From NCBI GenBank assembly GCA_002403175.1, contig DHHG01000248.1, positions 1 through 6,283 on the forward strand: a stretch of DNA of 6,283 nucleotides, written 5' to 3'. Below the pieces are notes generated by a model. That model worked only from the letters and a program-made list of their open reading frames with translations, was not told where the DNA came from and did not search any database. The stretch comes from Syntrophaceae bacterium UBA4778 (lineage in GTDB: Bacteria; Desulfobacterota; Syntrophia; Syntrophales; UBA4778). A program made the translations under genes and the position numbers. Below, piece after piece: positions 1 to 5,949 of this stretch. Position 1 is the first letter of the stretch; the number at the start of each line of letters is the position of its first letter.

Positions 1-1028
1 CCTGCAAAAATGCTGCGGAAATGGCGGTCAAAGAAATCAATGATGCAGGCGGTCTGGACCTGATGGGAAAAAAATATAAAGTGAACTTATATATAGAAGA
101 TAATGCAGGCAAAGCCGATCAGTCCGCTTCGGCTGCTCAGAAATTGATCGCACAGCAGAATGTTTTAGCCATCGTAGGTCCGAACGCCAGCCGCTATGCT
201 ATTCCGGCGACGGAAATAGCAGAGAGCGCAAAGGTTGCCTTGATTACACCCTGGTCTACAACACCAAAAACAACCCTTGATTCAAAAACCGGCGCATCCA
301 AGAAATATGCTTTCCGGGCCTGTTTTACGGATCCCTTTCAGGGGCGCGTGGTGGCCAAATTTGTCCTGGACAATTTAAAGTTGAAGAAAGCGGCGGTTCT
401 ATACGATGTGGCTTCGGAATACAATAAGGGCATCGCCGAGGTCTTTAAGGAAACCTTCGAAAAGAGCGGGGGGCAGATCGTTGCTTTTGAGACGTATACG
501 ACCAACGATAAGGACTTTTCAGCGCAATTGACCAAAATCAAAAAGGCGGAGCCTTCCGTTATCTTTCTTCCCAATTATTACAGCGAAGTGCCCCTTCAGA
601 TCCAGCAGGCCAAACGGCTGGGCATTTCGGTTCCCTTTGTCGGGAGCGATTCCTGGGGGAGCAGCGAGCTTGTGAAGCTCTGCGGAACGGATTGTGAAAA
701 TTATTATTTCAGCACCCATTATGCAGCAGACAATGCGACGCCCACGGCCAAAAAATTCATAGAGAATTACAAGAAGGCATATGGCAATATACCCGATGAT
801 GTAGCGGCTTTGACCTTTGATTCCTTCGGTCTCCTGAGCCAGGCTATCAAGAATGGGAATAAGCCGGATCGTCAATCCGTCCGTGATTCGTTGGCCAGGA
901 TACCTAACTATCAAGGAGTTACCGGAAATATGCAATTCCGCGAAGGTTCCGGCGATCCGATTAAAAGTGCGGTTATGCTACAGATTAAGAATGGAAAATT
1001 TGTCTGGTTCGCCAATGCCAATCCGTGA
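1..1028 (+). CDS. livK: Periplasmic branched-chain amino acid-binding protein LivK/LivJ type (5' partial)
   Basis: This is the substrate-binding subunit of a HAAT-family ABC transporter, which captures an amino acid in the periplasm and delivers it to LivHM. The frame is open from base 3 through the left edge, so the ATG at 21 is internal. There are 341 visible codons before TGA 1026-1028. About 40-50 residues, including the signal peptide, should lie upstream, judging from the usual family length of about 380. The fold is type I periplasmic binding protein (Peripla_BP_6). Family landmarks are EINDAGGL near the visible N-terminus, AIVGPNAS, the ligand-loop segment TPWSTTP (codons 246-266), FRACFTDPFQG, and VGSDSWGS with an Asp at codon 648-650. 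By family analogy that Asp binds the ligand amino group. It is first in a livKHMGF operon. The exact ligand cannot be read from sequence; relatives bind Leu/Ile/Val but also amides or aromatic compounds. Confidence 0.93.
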   Translation, partial: CKNAAEMAVKEINDAGGLDLMGKKYKVNLYIEDNAGKADQSASAAQKLIAQQNVLAIVGPNASRYAIPATEIAESAKVALITPWSTTPKTTLDSKTGASKKYAFRACFTDPFQGRVVAKFVLDNLKLKKAAVLYDVASEYNKGIAEVFKETFEKSGGQIVAFETYTTNDKDFSAQLTKIKKAEPSVIFLPNYYSEVPLQIQQAKRLGISVPFVGSDSWGSSELVKLCGTDCENYYFSTHYAADNATPTAKKFIENYKKAYGNIPDDVAALTFDSFGLLSQAIKNGNKPDRQSVRDSLARIPNYQGVTGNMQFREGSGDPIKSAVMLQIKNGKFVWFANANP

Positions 1029-1139
1029 CGAAGAAGTAAAAAGAATGAAACATTAAAATTGAGCGGAGAAAAGTGATTCTGCGAAAAGGTTTTCCTTACC
1101 GATAATGCCTTTTTCTTTTGTCCTTTTCACATCTGATCT
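1029..1139 (+). other. livK-livH intercistronic spacer, pyrimidine-rich, no Shine-Dalgarno
   Basis: This 111-nt gap is the only sizeable spacer inside the liv operon. Its second half (about 1107-1130) is dominated by T and C, and nothing resembling AGGAG lies 5-10 nt before the livH ATG. GAAAAGG at 1083-1089 could pair with the CCTTTTTC tract at 1108-1115 (one bulge, 18-nt loop). AAGG/CCTT around a TTTT loop at 1086-1097 is an alternative. Both stems are weak. The spacer may tune permease expression below that of the binding protein, but this is inference. Confidence 0.4.
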
Positions 1140-2015
1140 ATGATCTATCTCTTTCAGCAAACTTTGAATGTCTTGCAACTGGGAAGTATCTATGCCCTGA
1201 TTGCGCTTGGCTATACAATGGTCTACGGCATTCTGACCATGATCAATTTCGCACACGGCGATTTGTTCATGATAGGAGCCTTTGCCTGTCTCGTCGCAGC
1301 AGTTTTTTTGAAGCTTTCCTTTCTGCCGTCGTTTCTCATAGCTCTGTTTGCGGTTGCCCTTCTGGGAGTTGTGATCGAGCGTCTCGCGTATAAGCCCCTT
1401 CGCAATGCGCCACGCGTATCAGCGATCATTACCGCGCTGGGGGTCGGAATCTTTCTGGAGAACTTTACCCTGGCCCTCAGTCCTTATCCGCAGTATGTTC
1501 CAAAGCTCATTTCGGATACGACCTGGAATATCGGAGGCATAGCGGTATCATCCCTGCAAATGATCATTATAGGATTATCTCTGGCGCTCATGTTTATTCT
1601 CGACTTCATGGTGCAGAAGACAAAATTGGGGATGGCAATGCGGGCCGTTTCCTGGGATAAATCTATTGTCCCCTTGATGGGGGTTCCTGTGGACAGGATT
1701 ATCTCTATTACATTCGCAATAGGAACGGGCCTCGGTGGGGCGGCAGGAATGATGTATGCGCTGGCATATCCGGTGATCGATCCATACATGGGAATTATGG
1801 TTGGTTGGAAAGCCTTTATTTCCGCTGTCGTCGGCGGTATCGGAAACATTCGGGGTGCGATGCTGGGCGGGTTTATTCTGGGAACTGTCGAGATCATGGT
1901 TGCTGCATTTTTCCCTTCCACTTATCGCGATTTTGTTGCTTTTGCCCTTTTGATTGGGCTCCTTATATTCAGGCCGTATGGGATATTGGGAAAGCCGCAT
2001 ACGACCAAAGTTTAA
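1140..2015 (+). CDS. livH: Branched-chain amino acid ABC transporter permease LivH
   Basis: This is one of two inner-membrane subunits forming the translocation channel of the LivHMGF importer; it should pair with LivM. The 291-residue product is almost entirely hydrophobic with about eight membrane-spanning segments, matching the usual family length of about 290-308. The N-terminal block (TLNVLQLGSIYALIALGY, then MINFAHGDLFMIGAF) is highly characteristic of LivH. The C-terminal cytoplasmic coupling loop is at residues 224-244 (KAFISAVVGGIGNIRG followed by AMLGG); it contacts the ATPases in this family. The ATG at 1140 is the only reasonable start, because an in-frame TGA lies at 1134-1136 and homology begins immediately. 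No clear Shine-Dalgarno precedes it. The start codon sits in a tandem GATCTAT duplication (1135-1148). livM begins 9 nt after the TAA stop. Confidence 0.95.
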   Translation: MIYLFQQTLNVLQLGSIYALIALGYTMVYGILTMINFAHGDLFMIGAFACLVAAVFLKLSFLPSFLIALFAVALLGVVIERLAYKPLRNAPRVSAIITALGVGIFLENFTLALSPYPQYVPKLISDTTWNIGGIAVSSLQMIIIGLSLALMFILDFMVQKTKLGMAMRAVSWDKSIVPLMGVPVDRIISITFAIGTGLGGAAGMMYALAYPVIDPYMGIMVGWKAFISAVVGGIGNIRGAMLGGFILGTVEIMVAAFFPSTYRDFVAFALLIGLLIFRPYGILGKPHTTKV

Positions 2016-2024
2016 GAGGCTTCT

Positions 2025-3071
2025 TTGAAAATTTTCCAATGTATCAAAATTGATTGGTGGCGAAAGCGGTTCGAGATCTTGCTCGAAAAACGGCGTCTTC
2101 TGCCGTATTTCATAGCAGCGGGATTCGTATTATCGATTCTGGTTTCCTGCTTCGGCCTTCTCAATCAATATGTTCAGCTGATCCTGATGTATGTAGGGAT
2201 CAATATTATTCTGGCTGTCAGTCTCAATTTGATCAACGGCTACATGGGCGAGTTTTCAGTCGGTCATGCCGGATTCATGGCGGTGGGAGCGTATGTCTCC
2301 TCCATTTTCACAGTTTCCGTTTTCACGCCAGCAGGCGCGGCTTTTACATTTCCTCTTGCAGTCATAGCGGGTGGACTTGCTGCAGGAATGGTCGGACTCA
2401 TTGTGGCCTTTCCGTCATTTAAGACCCGCGGTGATTATCTTGCCATTGTTACACTGGCATTCGGAATGATTGTAAAATCGGGCCTTGAGAACATCGATGC
2501 CGTAGGTGGGCCGCGTGGCTTCTTGGGCATGGATAAGCTCACGACACTTCCATGGGTCTTCTTCTGGACCGTTCTGTCTGTCTGGGTCATCCGCAATCTG
2601 GTCTATTCGAAATATGGGCGTGGCATACTGTCCATCAGAGAGGACGAGATTGCAAGCGGCCTGATGAGCGTTGATACGAGGAAGGTGAAGATGATCGCCT
2701 TTGTCGTTTCCTCGTTCTTTGCCGGAATTGCGGGAGGGCTCTTTGCGCATCTGCTGCAGTTTATCAATCCACGAACCTTCGATATCCTGAAATCCACGGA
2801 TATTCTGATTATGGTCTATCTCGGCGGTATCGGATCGATTGCCGGATCCATCCTGGGCGCCTCTGTTTATACCGTTCTTCTCGAAATATTGCGGCCAATG
2901 GGTATCTGGAGAATGGTGATTATGCCGCTCATGCTGGTTCTGCTCATGTTATATCGTCCGCATGGCATGATGGGCTTGAAAGAGTTTCGCTGGTTTCTGC
3001 CGCGCCGGGATGCTGTTGTAAAAAGATCAGAAGTTGAAAAGGAGTCGATGCGTGTTTCTGCTCAAGGCTGA
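2025..3071 (+). CDS. livM: Branched-chain amino acid ABC transporter permease LivM
   Basis: This is the second channel subunit of the liv importer, in the inner membrane. The 348-residue product has a basic N-terminal segment (about residues 8-25, WWRKRFE...EKRR), then multiple hydrophobic segments. The LivM hallmark LNLINGYMGEFSVGHAGF starts near residue 67. The coupling loop is near residues 260-280 (IMVYLGGIGSIAGSILGA). It belongs to the short LivM class and lacks the N-terminal extension of the 425-residue E. coli protein. The start is TTG at 2025, supported by AGAGG at 2015-2019 with a 5-nt spacing and by the 9-nt distance from the livH stop. A TTG further in (about codon 20) lacks comparable support. 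The C-terminus is a polar tail of about 20 residues, and its last codons overlap the livG start by 20 nt. Confidence 0.94.
   Translation: MKIFQCIKIDWWRKRFEILLEKRRLLPYFIAAGFVLSILVSCFGLLNQYVQLILMYVGINIILAVSLNLINGYMGEFSVGHAGFMAVGAYVSSIFTVSVFTPAGAAFTFPLAVIAGGLAAGMVGLIVAFPSFKTRGDYLAIVTLAFGMIVKSGLENIDAVGGPRGFLGMDKLTTLPWVFFWTVLSVWVIRNLVYSKYGRGILSIREDEIASGLMSVDTRKVKMIAFVVSSFFAGIAGGLFAHLLQFINPRTFDILKSTDILIMVYLGGIGSIAGSILGASVYTVLLEILRPMGIWRMVIMPLMLVLLMLYRPHGMMGLKEFRWFLPRRDAVVKRSEVEKESMRVSAQG
3037..3044 (+). promoter_or_regulatory. Shine-Dalgarno of livG, decides the GTG start
   Basis: AAAAGGAG lies inside the 3' end of livM and ends 7 nt before GTG 3052. It is a near-ideal ribosome binding site at an ideal distance, so it fixes the livG start at 3052 rather than at the in-frame TTG 3034, which lies upstream of this site. 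Confidence 0.8.
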
Positions 3072-3822
3072 AAAGCTTACGCATTATTTCGGAGGCCTGT
3101 GTGCCGTATCGGATTTCAATCTGGATTTGAATCCCGGTGAGCTGATCGGGATTATCGGGCCGAACGGTGCCGGAAAAACCACGGTTTTCAATCTGATCAC
3201 AGGCGTATACAAACCGACCAGTGGACGGATTTTTTTCGAAGGCAAGGACATCACAAAAAAAACCCCTCACGAACGGACAGTCCTGGGAATCGCACGTACA
3301 TTCCAGAATATCCGCCTTTTCAAGGAACTTTCCGTTCTCGAAAATATAAAGATCGCCTTTTTTGCACAGGCCCTTTACGGACCGCTGGAGGCCCTTTTTC
3401 ATTTCGGGCGCTACCGTTCGGAGGAAAGCCGGATTACCGATCGCAGCCTGGAGCTTCTGGAAATTTTCAAGCTGGATATGTATGCCGGCGAGAAATCAAA
3501 AAATCTCCCGTACGGATTGCAAAGGCGGCTCGAAATCGCCCGAGCGCTTGCGACCGGGCCTAAATTACTTTTGCTGGACGAGCCGGCTGCCGGCATGAAT
3601 CCGAACGAGATAGAAGAGCTGATGGAATTTATCGGCTGGATTCGGCAGAAATTCAATCTTACAATCGTATTAATAGAGCATCAGATGCGTCTGGTTATGG
3701 GTATCTGTGAGCGTCTTGAGGTCCTCGATTTCGGCGCAACTATCTGCCGGGGAACCCCCCGGATTATTCAGAACGATCCCAAGGTGCTGGAGGCTTATTT
3801 GGGAGAGGAGATACCTTCATGA
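3052..3822 (+). CDS. livG: Branched-chain amino acid ABC transporter ATP-binding protein LivG
   Basis: This cytoplasmic ATPase pairs with LivF to drive the liv importer. From GTG 3052 it has 256 residues, matching the family norm of about 255. The motifs in order are Walker A GPNGAGKT (36-43), Q-loop Gln85 in ARTFQN, a signature region at 152-163 reading [12 protein letters not shown] rather than LSGGQ, Walker B LLLLDEP with Asp176 and Glu177, and the switch His210 in LIEHQM. The degenerate signature is usual for LivG, which normally has LSYG or LPYG there. The insertion around 105-125 ([20 protein letters not shown]) is also LivG-like and separates it from LivF. The gene overlaps livM by 20 nt and livF by 4 nt, implying coupled translation. 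A TTG-initiated form beginning at 3034 would add six residues but has no ribosome binding site. Confidence 0.95.
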   Translation: MFLLKAEKLTHYFGGLCAVSDFNLDLNPGELIGIIGPNGAGKTTVFNLITGVYKPTSGRIFFEGKDITKKTPHERTVLGIARTFQNIRLFKELSVLENIKIAFFAQALYGPLEALFHFGRYRSEESRITDRSLELLEIFKLDMYAGEKSKNLPYGLQRRLEIARALATGPKLLLLDEPAAGMNPNEIEELMEFIGWIRQKFNLTIVLIEHQMRLVMGICERLEVLDFGATICRGTPRIIQNDPKVLEAYLGEEIPS

Positions 3823-4532
3823 GCGATGCCCTGCTTTCAGTCCGCAATCTTGGAGTAGCTTACGGAAATATTCGGGCTATCCGGGATATTTCGTTCGAAG
3901 TCAAAGAGGGGGAAGTAGTGACCCTGATCGGGGCAAATGGCGCAGGCAAGTCGTCCATACTGCGAGCTATTTCCGGGACCGTTCCTTATGAGGGAGAAAT
4001 TGTTTTTGCCGGGTCTAATCTGAGCCGTGTATCGTCGGACCGAATTGTCTCCCTGGGGATTGCGCACGTTCCGGAGGGGCGCGGCATTTTCGGAAATCTA
4101 TCGGTTCGGGAAAACCTGAAATTGGCCACCTGGAAACGAAAGGATCGGGAAATGATTAGCCGTGATTTCGAACGGGTATTTTCATTGTTCCCTCGACTAA
4201 AGGAACGCCAGAAACAGCCCGGCGGTACGCTTTCGGGGGGTGAGCAGCAGATGCTTGCGCTGGGGCGCGCCATCATGAGCCGTAGTAAATTGATGCTTTT
4301 GGATGAACCGTCTATGGGGCTCTCCCCGGTTCTGGTGAGAGAGATTTTCAGAATTCTGGCAGAAATCAACCGGGAAGGGACGACCCTTTTGCTGATTGAA
4401 CAAAATGCCAATATGGCGCTTCGAGCTGCTTCGCGCGGCTATGTTCTGGAAAGTGGAAAAATTGTATTATCCGGAACGGGCACCGATCTTGTGGGAGATG
4501 CGAGGGTTCGCGGGGCCTATCTGGGGAGCTGA
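3819..4532 (+). CDS. livF: Branched-chain amino acid ABC transporter ATP-binding protein LivF
   Basis: This is the second ATPase subunit of the liv importer. The 237-residue length is typical. Motifs are Walker A GANGAGKSS (38-46), HVPEGRGIFGNLSV (a LivF hallmark following the Q-loop region), a full signature LSGGEQQ (138-144), and Walker B LMLLDEPSMGLSP with Asp162 and Glu163. Gln195 in LLIEQNANMAL replaces the switch His, as is usual in LivF. The ATG start overlaps the livG stop as ATGA, with GGAGAGGAG at 3802-3810 placed 8 nt upstream. It is the last gene of the operon. I see no convincing intrinsic terminator after its TGA stop, and the next gene begins 190 nt later behind its own promoter-like sequence. 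Confidence 0.95.
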   Translation: MSDALLSVRNLGVAYGNIRAIRDISFEVKEGEVVTLIGANGAGKSSILRAISGTVPYEGEIVFAGSNLSRVSSDRIVSLGIAHVPEGRGIFGNLSVRENLKLATWKRKDREMISRDFERVFSLFPRLKERQKQPGGTLSGGEQQMLALGRAIMSRSKLMLLDEPSMGLSPVLVREIFRILAEINREGTTLLLIEQNANMALRAASRGYVLESGKIVLSGTGTDLVGDARVRGAYLGS

Positions 4533-4623
4533 TTGGGGTTTGATCCGGTCGGGATGGATAAGGGTCACAGGAGCTGCGTCGGAGATCTTAAAATCTGTTT
4601 AGACAAACTTTACGAATTTTCAT

Positions 4624-4659
4624 TTGACATGTTCCACTTTTTTTTCCTAAAGTTATAAT
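4624..4659 (+). promoter_or_regulatory. Sigma-70-like promoter for the acyltransferase gene
   Basis: A perfect TTGACA lies at 4624-4629 and a perfect TATAAT at 4654-4659, but the 24-nt spacing between them is too long for a standard sigma-70 promoter. A workable pair is TTGACA with TAAAGT at 4648-4653 (18-nt spacer, 4 of 6 consensus). TATAAT could instead be served by a weak -35 near 4631. An eight-T run at 4638-4645 lies in the spacer. The location in an AT-rich gap 60-100 nt before a gene start supports promoter activity. Which hexamers are used is uncertain. Confidence 0.5.
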
Positions 4660-4665
4660 AACTTT
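4649..4665. repeat. Perfect 8-bp inverted repeat over the -10 region, operator-like
   Basis: AAAGTTAT (4649-4656) and ATAACTTT (4658-4665) are exact reverse complements around a single central A, forming a 17-bp dyad. It covers both candidate -10 hexamers of the acyltransferase promoter. With a 1-nt centre it is unlikely to act as an RNA hairpin, so a dimeric regulator binding site is the likelier role. An AT-rich chance palindrome is also possible. Confidence 0.45.
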
Positions 4666-4722
4666 CCAAATACTTCACACCTCTCCTTTATCTGATCAAC
4701 CATTAGCCAGGAGCAAGTGAGG

Positions 4723-5223
4723 ATGCCTCAATTGCTGCAAAGATTCCTTCGTAGATTGGCATACACCATACCGGGAGGATTCTCGGTCAGGCCGTTTCTT
4801 CATCGCTTGCGCGGCGCTCACATCGGCAAGAATGTTTGGATCAGTCAATACGTCTATCTCGATGAGGCGCATCCTGAGGCCATCACCATTGAAGACAACA
4901 CGACCATCGGGATCAATACTTCCATTATTGCCCATTTTTATTGGGGATACAAAAGATCGGATGCGAATACCGGAAAAGTGCATATTGAGCGGAATGTGTT
5001 CATCGGTCCTCATTGTGTAATCCTGCCCAATGTTCGGATCGGAGCGGGTGCTGTTGTATTAGCGGGAACGGTCGTCACCAGAGATGTTCCTGCGGGGATC
5101 TTGTGGGGACCGCCGAAAGCCCAGCCTCTGGCGCGGGTGACCGTACCGCTAGCCCCGAATTCATGCTATGAGGAATTTTTCAAAGGTCTTCGGCCCATTC
5201 ACTCCAAGCATTCCGACAAATAA
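4723..5223 (+). CDS. Hexapeptide-repeat (left-handed beta-helix) acyltransferase
   Basis: This is a 166-residue predicted cytoplasmic acyltransferase of the LbetaH superfamily (the O-acetyltransferase group containing WcaF/Maa-like and capsule or LPS-modifying enzymes). It probably transfers an acetyl or other acyl group from acyl-CoA to a sugar or small hydroxyl acceptor. An amphipathic N-terminal helix (residues 3-13) is followed by the first coil (RGAHIGKNVWIS, 31-41). Further hexapeptide turns lie at 54-69 (ITIEDNTTIGINTSII) and 86-118 (VHIERNVFIGPHCVIL to AGTVV). His71 in IIAHFYWG is the likely catalytic base by family analogy. The segment VPAGILWGPPKAQPLARV (122-139) is the usual cap. 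ATG 4723 is preferred: AGGAG at 4709-4713 lies 9 nt upstream, whereas GTG 4717 would leave only 3 nt. No glycan-synthesis genes adjoin it, so the acceptor is unknown. Confidence 0.88.
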   Translation: MPQLLQRFLRRLAYTIPGGFSVRPFLHRLRGAHIGKNVWISQYVYLDEAHPEAITIEDNTTIGINTSIIAHFYWGYKRSDANTGKVHIERNVFIGPHCVILPNVRIGAGAVVLAGTVVTRDVPAGILWGPPKAQPLARVTVPLAPNSCYEEFFKGLRPIHSKHSDK

Positions 5224-5267
5224 CTGCGTATTTTAGACTATTCTATCCTCTGATGTCCGCCTTTCAA

Positions 5268-5297
5268 TTGACAAACCCCACTTTCTATGGAAATAAC
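5268..5297 (+). promoter_or_regulatory. Sigma-70-like promoter upstream of the unknown gene
   Basis: A perfect TTGACA at 5268-5273 is followed after 18 nt by AATAAC at 5292-5297 (4 of 6 matches to TATAAT). It lies in the gap between the acyltransferase stop and the next start. Transcription from here would give an untranslated leader of roughly 90-100 nt. The -10 match is only moderate. Confidence 0.4.
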
Positions 5298-5303
5298 TCA
5301 GGT

Positions 5304-5379
5304 CGGACGTGAGATAGTCGGAGTACGTTTTTTATTCCGGCTAGAAAATGGATTTTGAGTGCTCCGGTATGAACCCGGA
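5304..5379 (+). promoter_or_regulatory. Leader with several short inverted repeats (possible structured 5' UTR)
   Basis: GTCGGA (5317-5322) can pair with TCCGGC (5336-5341) across a 13-nt loop that includes a T6 run (5328-5333). TCCGG (5363-5367) can pair with CCGGA (5375-5379) across a 7-nt loop. CGGAG (5319-5323) could instead pair with CTCCG (5362-5366), excluding the other two stems. The geometry suits alternative folding, but the stems are short and I recognise no known riboswitch class. It may simply be an unstructured leader with chance repeats. Confidence 0.25.
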
Positions 5380-5392
5380 TTAATCAGCAGGG

Positions 5393-5917
5393 ATGGAATA
5401 TTCGACTATGAATCTTAACCAAATCCGTTTGCCCCGGGAGCTGGAAGCGGACCATACAGCCGATACGATCATCCGTGTACTATCGGAGAATACGGTAAGG
5501 TTATGGTCTCGGGGTGATATGGAAGTTCCGGTGATCACTTTGAATGGCGCCTTGAAGAAAGCGCTTCAAAATGCCGGAAATCGCAGGCTGATCCGTTGCG
5601 GATTTGAAGCCGTTTCTGAGAAACTGGAACAGGAACGGGCGGGGATCGCCAAAATCACCGACCTTCAGGATTCGAACAGGATCAACCGGATATCCAGGCT
5701 GATCTTGTTCTCCAATGATGGCGCGGATCGCCTCTACAGGCATATTGAGCAACTTATAAAAAGCCATGCACCGAGGCTGCTTGGATGTATGTTGGCTGCG
5801 GATAGCGCCGTTCTGGGAGTTCTGGTGAATGGCAGGGAAAGCAGGGTCAAAGTTGCCCTTCTGGAGCACAAGAAAATTGTTTCCGAGATTCTCAGGGCGA
5901 TAGCGGAAACCGATTGA
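5393..5917 (+). CDS. Hypothetical protein, family not recognised
   Basis: I do not recognise this family. From ATG 5393 the product has 174 residues; from ATG 5408 it has 169. The second start is attractive because GGATGGA (5391-5397) resembles a Shine-Dalgarno 10 nt upstream of it, whereas 5393 has AGGG directly abutting it. The protein is soluble, with no signal peptide or membrane segment. It looks like two parts: a mixed N-terminal region (residues 1-95) with a charged helix near 70-88 (FEAVSEKLEQERAGIAKI), and a C-terminal region (96-174). The C-terminal region has NRISRLILFSNDGADRLYR, then a basic helix, an LGCMLAADSAVLGVLVNG strand pair, and a closing helix rich in Lys and Glu. Codon use resembles the neighbours and the frame is intact, so it is very probably real. 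It lies between its own promoter-like site and a convergent malate dehydrogenase gene, which gives no clear functional hint. Confidence 0.8.
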   Translation: MEYSTMNLNQIRLPRELEADHTADTIIRVLSENTVRLWSRGDMEVPVITLNGALKKALQNAGNRRLIRCGFEAVSEKLEQERAGIAKITDLQDSNRINRISRLILFSNDGADRLYRHIEQLIKSHAPRLLGCMLAADSAVLGVLVNGRESRVKVALLEHKKIVSEILRAIAETD

Positions 5918-5949
5918 AAAAGCACCCGTCTAATTGCGTCCATTACGGG
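5917..5949 (-). terminator. Intrinsic terminator of the malate dehydrogenase gene
   Basis: Read on the + strand, CCCGT (5925-5929) plus AAT (5932-5934) pair with ATT (5942-5944) plus ACGGG (5945-5949). This gives 8 bp with a 2-nt bulge and a 7-nt loop. On the minus strand the hairpin is followed after 3 nt by five U residues (complement of A5 at 5917-5921), the expected polarity for ending the minus-strand gene. The mdh stop codon lies inside the stem. There is no T-run on the + side, so it should terminate the convergent gene poorly. Confidence 0.5.

Noticed and set aside
519..935. A 138-codon open frame on the minus strand inside livK
   Set aside because: It is fully antisense to a clear binding-protein gene, has no ribosome binding site or recognisable family, and its composition looks like a reverse-frame shadow.
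1484..2039. Two long minus-strand open frames opposite livH
   Set aside because: Both mirror the LivH reading frame and show no protein-like domain pattern; long antisense frames are common opposite hydrophobic genes.
3986..4411. A 141-codon minus-strand frame opposite livF
   Set aside because: It has Ser/Arg-rich shadow composition, lies antisense to an ABC ATPase with every motif intact, and has no start context.
4525..4576. Direct repeat GGAGCTG at 4525-4531 and 4570-4576
   Set aside because: A single 7-bp repeat 45 nt apart is expected by chance, and nothing else suggests a recombination site or insertion.
4533..4623. Intrinsic terminator for the liv operon
   Set aside because: GTTT/AAAC around 4598-4609 and AAAAT/ATTTT pairings are too short and AT-rich, and no stem is followed by a T-run, so termination here is unproven.
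4717..4719. GTG as the acyltransferase start
   Set aside because: It is only 3 nt after AGGAG; ATG 4723 is 9 nt after it and is the better initiation site.
5304..5392. Known riboswitch in the leader of the unknown gene
   Set aside because: I could not match conserved cores of fluoride, c-di-GMP, SAM, preQ1 or guanidine riboswitches; only short generic inverted repeats remain.
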